Source: Acanthaster planci
Lineage: Eukaryota; Echinodermata; Asteroidea; Valvatida; Acanthasteridae
Direction: 5' to 3'
Length of the DNA stretch: 64,000 nucleotides
Assembly: GCF_001949145.1 (NCBI RefSeq)
Contig: NW_019091441.1
Location: 80,956 to 144,955, forward strand
The translations under genes were made by a program, and so were the position numbers. The notes beneath the pieces were generated by a model, which searched no databases, was not told the origin of the DNA, and saw nothing but the letters and a program-made list of their open reading frames with translations. Below, one piece after another: positions 48,724-61,661 of the stretch (position 1 is the stretch's first letter; every line of letters begins with the position of its first letter).

Positions 48724-48995
48724 TTCGTGTAAAGATACACGAATGACGTTGTCTGTTAGGAGTGCCCGATTGAAATGTATGCAAGCCTAGGGGATTCCTT
48801 CACCATACATATTACTTAATCCCACCCGTCAAAAACACATTAAAATTACATGGTAGCAGAATTCCTGCCGATCAAGTAAGATTGGGGGCTTTTGGAAATC
48901 GTTTTATGCAAAATAAAAATATTCTTTATTTTGCCGATGCGCAGGTCTATGGCGATGCATGCGGTGACCAGAAACTGGAGACTTTTTTGGCCTTA

Positions 48996-51900
48996 GTGAT
49001 GGGAGTTGATAATTTATCTTGTTGTCCATCATGTGTTGAGGCATTCTAAATCAGTGTACTGTGCAGGTGAATGTGCTTCATATAACAGGTTCCCTTGTCT
49101 CTCTGGAGCCTGTCACAACTTTCATGTAGTCTGTGCCACTCCTAGGCTGTGTGGTAATATGATGGGTTAAGAAATGTCACACAGATATTGAACAAATAAC
49201 CAATAAGAATCAGCATTGGTAAAAGCCAACTTTGTGAAGAACTGTAGCTGCTGTATGTTGCCATTTTAAAAAGTTGGTATCATTTTCAGCGGTAAATACA
49301 TGTAATACTGCACCTGGAACAATTTTGTTGGAGAATAACACCACCAGCAAGTGGTTGAGCATCACATGATGTTGAAAAAACATTGGGTGATCAACTTTGC
49401 GTGTCATGTTTTAGTCAAAACAAATTAAAAGACAGATTATAGGAATTCAAACAGAGAATACATGTACCACATGCTGAGAAGGTTAGTTTTCATCAAAGTG
49501 ACTTGGGAACATGAATATAATGAAAGTGGTTCAAGAAGAGAAAACATTACATGAGTTTGTCATGTCTGCAAACTGTGAGGAAGAATCTGTTCTTAATGAG
49601 ACTTAACAGACTGACAGCATCCTCATTAACATGGCAATTTAGTGTGCTGAGAATGAAGGCTTAGCTTGCTCAGGGATTTCCCTTCAAGATCCAGCTTTTG
49701 TCCACGACCTAAATATGCACCAAGGAACTGGGCCATCTGTCGAATATATTGGCATTGCTGCCCCTTGTGATTTCTGGGCAGGTCAGTGCTTAACGATTGC
49801 ATGTCACCCCAGGCACTTTGTGCTGGTAGATTTATTTAGACATTTTTTGGGTAACTTAACTTAAACGCAATGTCTACATGTAAATGGCATAAAATCAATG
49901 CATTTTCCTATAGTAAACAGCACATGTAATGATGCTCAATGACCACTGTCTGTTTTGTGTGATTGTCTTCATATATCAGAAGTCTTTTAGGAGAGATCAG
50001 TTATAAGATAGGGAGTGCATCTTATTTTGTAATCAATTTTTTTTTTTAGTTATACTTCTCCCTCCCCTTTCACCCTTTTTTTTGAGGGAGGACAGTTTCT
50101 ATATTGCAAGATTTTATCTGAGGTTTCTCACTGGAAATTATTGTCCTGATCAAAGGAAAAGAATATTTGGAAAAGTATACCATAATTAGAATTGAACTGT
50201 AAAGTTTATAGGGATACATGTGTTACGAGTTACATGTACATGTATCACATAAATGAGAGACCTGTAAAATGAGAACCAAAGTCACAAAGTGGACCTTGGA
50301 GTCAGTCAGATTATAGACATGGCACTTGTTAACTTCAAGTGAAAAATTACCGCCGACAGAGCAGTTCTCTTTAAAGCTCATAATTTTCTTGAGGAAGCCA
50401 GGATTTCAGGAAGGGAGTAAGGAATACTTACCATTCTTCACTGATGTGTCTTCAGGTTAGTTTTAATTTTTGTTACATTAGTCTGGAGAAGAGGAATTAC
50501 ATGTGATAGAACTGTACATATCTTCAGAATGCTACTGTCATAATGTCGCTGTTTGAAATGCAAACCAAGTTTACATATCTTCCCCTTGGCCTGTTAGTAC
50601 AAGTACTTGGGTCCCTTTGTGGGTTTCCTTCCTAGATTCTTTTCAGATAGCCATGGGTGTATCTCTTTTGTTGCATCTTACAGGTCCTTTAATTAAATTG
50701 CTCTCAATTATCCAGATTCGCGTGCGGCAATTTCTCTTGCCCTGCCAGACCCTCTGGGCAATCAAGTGCAATTTGGTACCAGTATGCGTGTGTCTTACCC
50801 CAAACTGCCGTTGTACGTGCTGCCCCTAATTGTGATATTATACATGTTTTCACACATGTGCATGGTGTCTTGTATGCACATGCACTGGTGCACAGTGCTG
50901 TGATAATTCAGGTTTTGAAATGAAGTGTGTATTTTGAAAGTGTTTGTACTGTTATTTCTCCATTTTTAAAAATGTTCTTTTGTTTTTTAAAGAAATGTGA
51001 ATACATTTCAAGTTACACTAAAGTACCATAGGCTACTCTTTGCCCCACACATTGCCATTGTAAACAAATAATCTGCTGAGACCTGTATCAAGACCTGTTA
51101 TATTTGACTGTAGACACATCATCAGTAAATATGAAATCTGACGAAATTACCATAAACATTGGCATTCTGTGTAATATCCCCATATTTATTTTTTAGAAAT
51201 TTGTATCGCTTGTATATTTAATCCAATAAACATTCTGCTGAGTGCATCAGAAATCTTGAATGGGAATTTCATACATTGAAAAACTCCCACTAAACTAGTG
51301 ATCATCAGTTTGAAATCGGTTAGCCTGTCAACTTTGGGGACTGGAGTGTGACAAATGATAGACAGGATTGAGCGTGGATTTTGTTAAGTGAAGGAGTCTT
51401 GATCCACACTGATTTGATAGTGTCTAGTATCCTCGCTGCCTGCTGTACACTGTTTGAGTGTACATATTGACTTTCTTTAAACTGATGGGATGGTTTTGTC
51501 ATTGCCGTTGGCTAGACTAGCTTATGCTGTCTATTTTGGCCAACCAAATCTGTCACTTTTTTGGGTAGTTCCTGTTCATGTAGGTATTGGTTGACATGCC
51601 ATAGGTTACACATTGCAGGATCTTTTTAATTGTTTAAGTCATTGCATGGACCATTCATTTATGAAAGAAACAATAACATTTACTTCATTACATGTACCGG
51701 TAGTTACTGCTTCACTATTGTTACATGTAGATGGGACATATTGGGGGGGTGTCTCATAAAGTCAGTTGATTTGCTTAAATCTTTCTGTAGTTAAACAATA
51801 TTGGTCTTTATTGTTCATGGTTTGTGTTTCTTGTTCATGACTTTTTTTAAGGAAGTTACGAAACAAATGAAAGTAAAGATCAGTTCAGTCATGGAAGTTA

Positions 51901-53984
51901 ATGTCCTGCACTTTTCCACCAGGAATCAACTGCATTCTGTTTTTGTAGTCATTAAAAATGGCATCATGCAAACACAGGGGGAGCTCTTAGCTTATTAGTT
52001 ACATGATAAGGTTGAAAGCCTGTAGCCAAGTAAAGTGACAGCTCTCAAGATATCTGCTTGATGGTGCTGCCATTAGCAGTACATCAGGGTATTTCATTTC
52101 CTTAATTGGTTCAGACATGAGTGGTTTGAAGAAACTAGATCAGAAATTCCACGGAAATGATTTCAATTCTGCTCAGGTATCAGTGGTCACTGTGACTTGA
52201 TATGGCTACATAAAATGCATAATGAAACTATTATTGCAGCAGTTTGATAACACTGTTTTTCTGAAAAGGCATTATGTATAAATACATATAAACATGACTT
52301 TCCAAAATGAATAGTCATGAGTACATGCAAATGAAGTTGAGTACATCTTTGAATGATTATGGTGCATAGTTTTGTTCATTCAGTGAACGTTTCTATCTGT
52401 TACCAGTGTATTTTAAGCTTGTGTGTTATATGGTATGTAAAATGCAGTACCATTTTGTTTTGGTGTGTTTTTCGTGGTAGACTACAATAATTTGTTAAAC
52501 TGTGAGCTTTGAAGCTTTTCATGGTGAAGGAGGCAAGTGAAGTAAAGGATAAAGCATATTCTCAGAAATGTTGAGTGCCCTCTGGTTACTGCAAACCTTC
52601 TACTTGTTAAACTGTATGGTTTGTATCTAGTACATAATTAAACACTTATTTTAGGCAAACATACGATACGTGTAGGCACATGTACATGTACCTCCTTGTC
52701 AGTATTACTGTTATACATATAAATTAAACTGCCTTGCCTGTAGTAATCAGCACATCCAGGTTGACAAATTGTTCTTGCAAGACATTTGTATTTATATCTC
52801 TGCATTTATATGCTATGGATTGCTTTGTCAGCCAAATTCTATTCTAAAAGGGAATTCTATCTGTTTCCCAGCAAAATGGATGATCATTAGTCTGATATGT
52901 TTTTGAAAATGCACATGTTGTTTATAAATCCTTCTTGTCTGTACGTTCATCCCAGGTACCCACTCATGTCTCAGGTACAGCACACACTGGAATATTACTT
53001 ACAATTTACAAAGCAAAATCTGTAGTTGTTTTCGGAAAAAAAGTGTTTTAAAGTGTTGGAAATTGGAAGGTGTACATGTACAGATGTACACATGTGAGAG
53101 CACAGCCTAAGATTTTTATGGAAGGGTATAGGTAACTTTCTGCACCTGCTGAACTTATGTTTCGTATACGTGATTCACATCAAACCAGATGTACATGATT
53201 GTGGTACAGTACATTACTACGAGGAAGGCTTCCAGAAAAAAATGTGGAATGCATGGAGGTTAAACCTATCCATGAGGTGGATAATAAAGCCATTTGGAGA
53301 TGTGTGATACATATATCAGTGGAGGGAATCATGCTGGAGTTGTGTGGCTATGCATATATCACAGCCTAATACTCTACATTCTCAGCTGTACAATTCACCA
53401 CAGGCTGCTCTGCAAAAATCAATAGATACTGCTAATGCCTTCAATTTTCAGCCCCATTACACATTCAGGACTGCAAAGTCCAATATCCTGTTCTACAAGA
53501 AGTGTTTCCTCCCTTTTAGTTCTTGATGCAGTATTTTTCTCCTAAAGCTATACTTGCAACCAAACATTTGTGAACAGATGCCTGGTTGTGGTTTTACTTA
53601 GAAGTTGCCTAACACAGTACTTGCAGATTGTACATTTACACCATGGTATCTTGTAAAGATAAGATTTCACTGCATAATTTTGGATGATTATTTTATCAAT
53701 TTTTCATTAAGACATTTCTGTTTATCTTGCACTTTTGCTATTTTATGGACAGAGACATGTACATACAGGTACAATGTACATTCAGTCCGGCGATCTCACT
53801 TTCATGAAACGCAAACAAGGTGATAAACATTCTGGTACATGTACCTCTCCTTTTAATGCTTTATGCTAAAGGTAGCCTAGAACACATTGATACATGTATA
53901 ATGAGCCCAATACCCCCCCCCTCAGCTGGAAACCAATAGTACACATCTGTGCACTGATTTTTTCATCTTCAGTTTCAAGGGGTA
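48996..53984. other. Non-coding stretch, no gene seen
   Basis: AT-rich with homopolymer T runs (for example 50037-50047), one CCGGTA word near 51696 and scattered CATGTAC words. No gene or exon was recognised. Confidence 0.5.
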
Positions 53985-54285
53985 TCTTGCAGTGTCTGTT
54001 ATTCCAAAGGGCCAATAGATTTTTATTCATGCACATTCAACTCACAACATCTGAATATTCCAAAAACCATATCTCAGCACCCTGGGGTTGTTTAAGCCTA
54101 ATGCTGGCCATATCAGGCACAAAGAGTGATGAAACATGATAACCATATCTGCCCTCACAGGTAAAGGTAAAGGTACCCATTTACTCGTGGGTAGGGAGAG
54201 GCACATACCGGTAGGGGTAAAGTGACTTGCCAAAGGTCACAACATGCTGTCACTAGCTGGATTTGAACCTCCGACCCTGTATGTA
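53985..54285 (-). mobile_element. tRNA-derived SINE, second copy (5'-truncated)
   Basis: On the minus strand it begins with a B box, GGTTCAAATCC (54259-54269). The body follows in the same order as the copy at 36293: CAGCATGTTGTGACC, CAAGTCACTTTACCCCTA, CTACCCACGAGTAAATGGGT, CTGTGAGGGCAGATATGGTT and CCCAGGGTGCTGAGATATGG. No A box was found beyond the B box, so the 5' end is probably truncated. It has an extra doubled TACCTTTACC-type stretch and lacks the T-rich tail, implying it is older. Confidence 0.82.
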
Positions 54286-57200
54286 TCAGTATGACTGAAT
54301 GTCAGGGTAGATGACAACATCATGTGCAGAGTACATTGTTTGATCAGTGTACATTCAGGTACATGACTTTCTGGGGGCAATTCATCATATTTGTGGAAAT
54401 ATTCTTGTAGTACGATTTCCTTATATACATATTGCATGAGTTGGATTTTTCCATACCTGACAATTAAATCTACAATTTCAAACATTCGTGTATACCTGTA
54501 TGTACATTGCACTTCAGGCATTTACCAGTATGTGTTTCTTGTAGTAATTTCATGTATCTGTACTGTCATGTGATAGCACACTGAACATTCCCCAAAAGCC
54601 TTAATATTAATTTAGGAAAAATGTTCCACAATGTTCCATAGTGTAAGGGCATTTTGGCTAATAGATGTTGGCTAATGTCGGTATTTGCAACATACATACA
54701 TGTTCGTGTACCAGTACACTGTACCGGTACATGTATTTTCTGAGCTGTGCATGTCTCTTTGAATAGCAGTGGTTGTCCTTCACTCCTTGCCTTAATTGAT
54801 CACTTAGAGAAATTCTATCATTTTGATATTGCCTGAGTTTTGAAGGATGTTGATGCAGAGCCTGCGAATGTGATGTTTTGTTCTAGAAATTCTATCACTT
54901 CCTTGGTTTCAGTTGATGATCCTACATACTCTATTGACAAACTTGATAGGTCTGAAGAGATATCTATCGCAACTACTTGTTTTGGCCATATTGGCCATCT
55001 TCTTATCTCATATCCTCACACTGGGCTGTTTCTGCAATGAAACATTGATGTTGCATCTTCACTCTGCAGGTCTGATCACTTGTCTCGTTTCCGCTCTGCC
55101 TTTGATACATCCCTGATCTTTCTGCTTTATCAATTATGGCTTCCAACATCCATACTAGTACAGAGGAAGGGATGCATTGCTTTTTAATCAAGAGTACTCA
55201 AGCATGCAGGCACTTAAAAGAGGAAGATGAGGAGTAGATGAGAGAAGGGAGGGATGTTAGAGGACAGCTGCTGATTGGCTGCTATCAACAAGGTCTGGAA
55301 TGACTGAATACCGCTGTAAATGTTGGTCGCCAACTTCATTGATTTCCAATGACTTTACCTTGTGTACCAATGTTTAGGTTCTGCAAGAACGTGCACAGGG
55401 ATAGAACTGCTAAGCACTAGATTATTGGGATATTAATTTGGTGTAATGTTTTATCTGAACAACAAAATCAGTACTATGGATATTAAATCTCCAGTTTTCA
55501 GTAGGTTTAAAAGTAAACTTCTCACGTCTTTTCAAATTCCATCAAATCTCAGGGGTAGTCCCTGGGCAGGGTACTGGTATCTGTGGGTTGAAAACGTGCA
55601 ACAACTCAAACTTGAAATTGCTTGCCCTTGCACCACCCTAAGCTATCTTCCAGGTTTGTCTCACCCTGGGATGAGATCAAACCTGCTTGGGACCAAGGTT
55701 GAAATATTCAACCCTGTGGTAAAATGGTCACCCTGGGGCCAAAAGCATGAAATGAGTGGGGATGGGTTCGCACAGAGTAAAAATTGGCTCCTTAAATCAT
55801 TAGCTTTGTAATAAAGGTGCAATGGTATGGAAATTGCACACTGTCCATGATGCTAGTAGCTGAGGTTATTGAATTTCAGTCTGCGGACAGTAGCAAAAGA
55901 TGTGCGTGTGATCTGATAAATCTCTAGCCGCAATGACCGTCTTAACCTGCTTTGTTTTTTAGGGGTCTTTGTTTTTCTGTGTTTTTGCTACCAATTTTGG
56001 AAACAGAGTTAATTCATGACTGAAAGGATGATATCTCATTTGGACCAGCTAAACAATATATATATGGTACATGTATATATACATTATGTGTACATTCATA
56101 ATTACTATTTGTGCAGGTGGCAGCCCGCTGTACCAAGCTATTGGCCTAGAGGAATTTGCATAATGAATTGTGTTCACTTTTAAATATTCATTGTGAAGCC
56201 TCGGGAAATGAGTTGATAAAGACATACATGTACCAGTACAGTAGGAGGCTGTAAAAGCCAGCTACTAGTCTTTTGTCAAATGCTTTACATCCCATACTTG
56301 TGTACGTGTGTGCATGCCATGATACAGAGTAACATACAGTAGTTGCCACTGTGGGGCTATAATTACTGCTGTATCACTGCACTTGTAAACCTCACATGCT
56401 GCTTACATGGCACTTACTGTTTACCAGCTGTTAGTAGGAAAATCCACCCACAAGTCAGATATTCTTAGTGCTGCAGCCAAAATGCCAAACTGAACCAAAA
56501 ATTATCGAATATGGCGCATTCAAACTGAACCGAACGAAATATGGCATGGCACTGATAGTACACGGAATGTATGCAAGAAAACTTGATAAAAAAGCTAACA
56601 CGGTGAAAAATGGATATATATGCTGCATGGCGCACTGGCACTCAGCACATGTGCGTGTACATGTACAGTAAACTTATATGATGGCCCTGTATCACGTGAT
56701 GGTTGTAAAAAGCTCGTGGTGAGAATTTACCAATAATCAACCAAGAACTTGCAACATACAGCATTTCCGCTGCAAAACAATTCTAAATTCTCACTGCGTC
56801 CAATTGTGCTTATGTATATTCAGATTTAGCATTATGTTTGCTAATTTCCGATGGCTATGCCCATATGTTTCATATTGGGCCAATGGTGCCAGAAATGGCC
56901 ATGCAAAAGAAATTTTGATTGGATGCTGATCATAGTGGAACTCATGCTTGAAGGCGACTCCTGAGGGCTAAGGAATGCTGATTTTGCTGGGTGGCTGCAG
57001 CTAGTGCAGCGTTCCAGCATTCGAGAAAATGTGGACTAACTTGCCTTGCCTTTGATCACGTTTGATTAAAGTCATAGTGGGAATGCTTTGTAATTGAATT
57101 TTGCCAGATCTCCAAGTTGTTCGAAAATTTCAAGTAACAAAATGCTGTTATCCGTTCAAAACAGACTGATGGAAAATCGCCCCTTTAGTCACGTGGGCAC

Positions 57201-60200
57201 CGTCCTCAGAAAGCATGCTAACTTGATACCATGGTTCTTCTTTGATTACATTGAATGCCATAGTTTGGTAGTTGAATCTGTTTTGTGAAATATAACCCAA
57301 CCACATTTCCCTTGAAATCTAATTTGATCTTGTATCCTGTAAAGGAGGAAGTGCGCATTTGAGCATGCTGTTTTTCTGTTTTCACATATCCTATGATTGT
57401 TTTGTTGAGTCCAGTGTGGTCCAAAAAACATGCAGCTCTTGGTTGGCGAAACACGGTTGGAAACTGTCACACCTCCGACGGTAAATTTCTATGGGATTTA
57501 ACTCCTAATAGCTAAATGAAATTTGGGGAAACAGTTTAGTAAAAAATATGTTCAAATTGAAGTTGCTCTTGGATTGGGATTGAAAGGAGATTCATTGCTT
57601 GTGTTAACCCACATGTATTTTATACACAGAAGTACTATGGCACGTTCGTAGCGAGCTCTTCAATGTCTCAGTGTGCATTGTAGATGTGTGTGCATGTCCA
57701 AACCCAAACCGAAGATCAGCAAAAAATTTCCAAACTGTGTCCAAACCAAACCCAAACCAAACCTTGGCACCTACTTGCAGCACTAAATATGCTTGCATAG
57801 TAAACTGTTCACACAGAACAGTTGAACTATTGCCTGGGTTAAGTACACATGCTCAAGCATAGCCTGCCCTGAAAAGATGGCAGTACGCATACATGTTAGT
57901 GAATACTTTAAATGACTCCTGAAATTGTGATGGCAAAGGAGCGTGCACAAAGTACATGCACATGTACAGTACATGTATGGTAAAATTAGTTAGTCATCTT
58001 CCACTGACTGAGGGAGCTAAAATTGACCATCCACCTTCAAACCATACATGTACATACTAGGTACATGTAATACATAATGATGTAAGTGATGTCCCAAAGT
58101 GGTCACTGAATTAGTTGAAATACATGTACTTAAGTGTGACACTTTACTACCAAATCAGAAATGTATTGAGTTGGTGTTGAACTGCAGGGGGGCAGGGAAG
58201 TGAAATCCCTGGGGCTGTCCTTCTGTCTCTATGGTATGAATTTGACCCAGGGTTCAGTGCAGCAATGCTAATAATGCCTAGGATAAGAGTGCCAAAGGTG
58301 GGGTTTGAATAGACCTCTTGCTGATGATTTGCATTTTTTGTGTGGCAATTCAGATGTGATGTCACCATGACCTTGGGATGTACATGTACACCGATCATTC
58401 TTTTATGTATTAGAAGCATACAAAGTATGGCACAACTTCCATGGCATACCGGTATGTGACCTGTTTCAACAAAATGAGAATAAAGTCATATCTCGCTCTT
58501 TCGTATTTTGAGGGTTCTATGTCATATTGAAGCAGTTTTGTCAGTTTTGAGGTTTTGTAATATTTGTAAAGAGTAACCTGTCTCCTGTTTAATTTCAAAT
58601 ATGATTATACATTTTAAAATGTCATTTTCTCAGCGATTTTGACGATAGCATTATTCGTGCCTTGTCTGAAATAGTGAAAATATGCTGGGAACAAAGGCAC
58701 AAATCTGCCAGAATAATGTCACTTTGTCACCTGATACTTCTACCCGAAGTGTTCCATATGCATACCAGCTGTTTTCTGCTGAATAAAAATACCGATATCT
58801 CAATTTTTGAAAACTCTGACTTGCAGCTCTTTTTTTGGTGACAGGTCACATATTAACGTACATGTATATGTTTGATGTGTACTGTATTTGCTTTCAAAGG
58901 CCAGAGATGAACTTTAGGTTCCCTCTTTGTAGGTTGACAAGCTCCTCTTACCGGTATGGACCTGTTGTGTAAAGCTCTTTTGATGTTCTCATCCTTGCTC
59001 AAGACAGTTTTGTGTCTTTGTTTGTGCAACATTGATCTTGGGTCTGTTTAGTCTAATTTAAAGGGTCATTTGGTTGTCTAGTTGATTACTGCCCCAGTAA
59101 GTGGCTTCTTTTGAGGTGATTTTGGTTTTGGATTTAGAAACACTTGTTGCATGCATCTTGCTGAATCAGTATCAAATGTAGCATGGTGAAACTACATACT
59201 GTGTACAGTACATGTATGCTTGCAAAGTTGTGCAAGCATCATTTAATGTTAGACTTTGCAGGGATCTGCAAAATATTGCAGTGAGAGAGTTATTATAAAG
59301 CACCTTTTAGTGTCAGTATAGCAAAGATATATTCATCAATAGGTAAATGAAAAGACTGACCATTGTATCACAGGTCCATGCTGTTAAAGTGTCATCTTAA
59401 GTATCTTAGCAACCATCAGTTAAACGAGTCCTACCAGGAAATGAATGAGGTGAACACAGTGTCTAGCCACTCATCTCTACTTTCATGATGAGTGTGTACT
59501 TGCTAACTGTTCATGCAGGATTTGCCCCAATGGAAATAAAGATGAGGCTGCTGGTTGGACTGCTTTGGTAGCAAATAACTAGTAAATGGCAGCCAGTGTA
59601 TAAGCAAAGTGGTAGTTAAGCATTTATATTGGCTCGATGAATGGAGAAGTTGAAATTAATCAAGCTGTTCCAAAGTCCAGCGTGTGTCCCTATTTCAAGC
59701 TTTGTACATTGCATGAAAAAGGATTGAAGGTCTCAAGATTTGCCGTTGTCAAAAATTGAAAGCAACCGTTTTATTATTAACTGACTGAATAACTTATCAG
59801 ATAATCTCATTCTGCTTTCTGATAATAATGAACAAAATACTATGCAGTTTAATTTATATGCACCAGTTGTAAACCTCTTTGTAATTGGCATTTATGTGCT
59901 CTGTACTGTGTTCTATCAACACCTTACTTGCCCTTTTGCCAGCAATCAGTTTTATACAATACACATCTAGTCTAGTATGCTAGTGTTTCACAAGTACCAG
60001 TGAAGTAATGTTGTATGTGATATAAAAAATAATTGGGGGGGGTGAGGGTTCAAGTGTGAAAATGATTCTAAGTACATGTATACATGTACCATATTTATCA
60101 AGTCAATGTACATGTACGCATTACATGTATGTGAAGATGAGATTGAATTGTAAGTCAAAGTTTCATGTGCAAGTTGTGACACATGTTGAATGGTACATGT

Positions 60201-61563
60201 GGAAATGAACTTGGTAACTTACACAGGCCATATGCCAGTAGTATCTGCTCCAAGTGGAAACAAAAAGGGACGTGTTCCTTTGGTATGAACTCACTGCATT
60301 GGTGTGGAATTTTATGCATGTTTGGTGCAGGGCACGCTGAGTATGTGTAACAAATTCATGCTTCTCACCAGCCTTTCGTTCTTTGGGCAGTGAAGGTGCA
60401 CTTCAACTCGGGGTGGATTGTTATTCTGAATTCAGAATGCCCTTGACCTACTTGTCCAGTGATGTTTTCTGAAGTTCTTGAAATAGGGGCTTGCCAGAAG
60501 GTCAGCAAATAGCACCAAGTAAAGGTCAACAAGTGCATCATATTATTTTTGTCAATAGCTTTGAAATACTCGATGGGAAAATACAGGCTTATGTAGGAAA
60601 TTACATGTAGGAGATACATATACATAAATTATACCTTTCAATTGGATATATTAAAAGTTTTGTTTTACTATTCAAAGCGTATAAATTTTAAGTTTGTGTA
60701 TTTAAATGTAAGTCAATCTGAAACAGTGAAGAAGCTGAAGAGGCTGAGGGACCTATTTCATTTTGCTACACAAATCCATTGCAAAGAATTTCTATGCGTT
60801 TTTGGTCTCCGTTGAAATTTAGTGAGTCAAATAGTGGTGCGATATGTCAAAGCTTTGACAACACATAATTGGCAGAGTGTCCACTTTATTCTTGGTATTT
60901 CTTGTACATAGGCCCTATACCTTCCTTGTTTTTTTGTAAATTCTACACCCTTGACTTTCAGCCCTCGCATTCGTAAGGAATGTTAGGACAGTCTTTAGCT
61001 GTTTCTTTGCTTCGGATGAAAACCCAGACAATGAAAGTGCCTTCTAGTGTACATGTTATACAATTCGAGTGTGGAAAAAATTTAAAATGGAGAAAGGAAA
61101 AGAAAAGGTGAAAGAAAAGAAAAAAAGATTAAAGTGGAAGAAAGGTACCAATTTGCTTCAAAAATTGCCTGGATTTGAGCTTTTTTCACCATAAATGATT
61201 GATCAGTTTGCTGCTGATGAGTGCTTCACCCCTCCCAAAAAAAATTCTGGTGACACCCACATTCTATATTCTTTCAACCAGAGGAATTCCTAAAAATATT
61301 CATACCACAAGAGAAATGATGTAAACTCTATTATGCTTTAACTTGTTTGGTTAACTTTTCTACTTTTGGTCATTTGTGTGTAGATTAATTGTTTGTATAG
61401 TAGAGCATTTGCATATTTTTTAGTTAAACACTTCAGGAATAACTGGTGTGTCACTGCAAACGCTTCGAAAGATCATGCAGGCCTCGTTTGTGCTCATGCT
61501 TGCAATTAGTGATTATAAAAGGGGCCCAACTTCAGACTTGAGTTTTCAGACTCCGACTAGTAG
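54286..61563. other. Non-coding stretch, no gene seen
   Basis: AT-rich sequence. It includes a TGTACCGGTACA palindrome (54720-54731), an AAACC-rich patch at about 57695-57760 (repeated CCAAACC words) and a purine-rich A/G tract at about 61074-61147. The longest open frame (55446-55811, + strand) has no recognisable motif. Confidence 0.5.
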
Positions 61564-61661
61564 GGCCGTGTCCAAATTACGGCTGGAAATTACGCACGAG
61601 TCTATGGCAGTGACCGCTGACAGTTCCCATTAAGTTGTGTATAAATTCCGGCTGTAGCCAA
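61564..61661 (+). repeat. Interspersed repeat family, copy 2
   Basis: It starts GGCCGTGTCCAAATTACGGC, continues ATTACGCACGAGTCTATGG and ends TAAATTCCGGCTGTAGCCAA. It matches the reverse complement of 48620-48723 block by block. Confidence 0.65.

Larger units (their letters stand above)
47801..48992. mobile_element. PIF/Harbinger-like non-autonomous element, 1.2 kb
   Basis: The left end, GGCCAAAAAAAAGACGCTGG then TTTCTGGTCA (47801-47830), is the imperfect reverse complement of TGACCAGAAACTGGAGACTT then TTTTGGCC (48965-48992). TTA flanks both ends (47798-47800 and 48993-48995), which fits the 3-bp TWA target duplication of PIF/Harbinger transposons, as does a GGCC-starting TIR. There is no transposase inside. 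It contains a degenerate 120-bp tandem repeat (48100-48370) and one copy of a separate repeat family (48620-48723). Confidence 0.65.
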
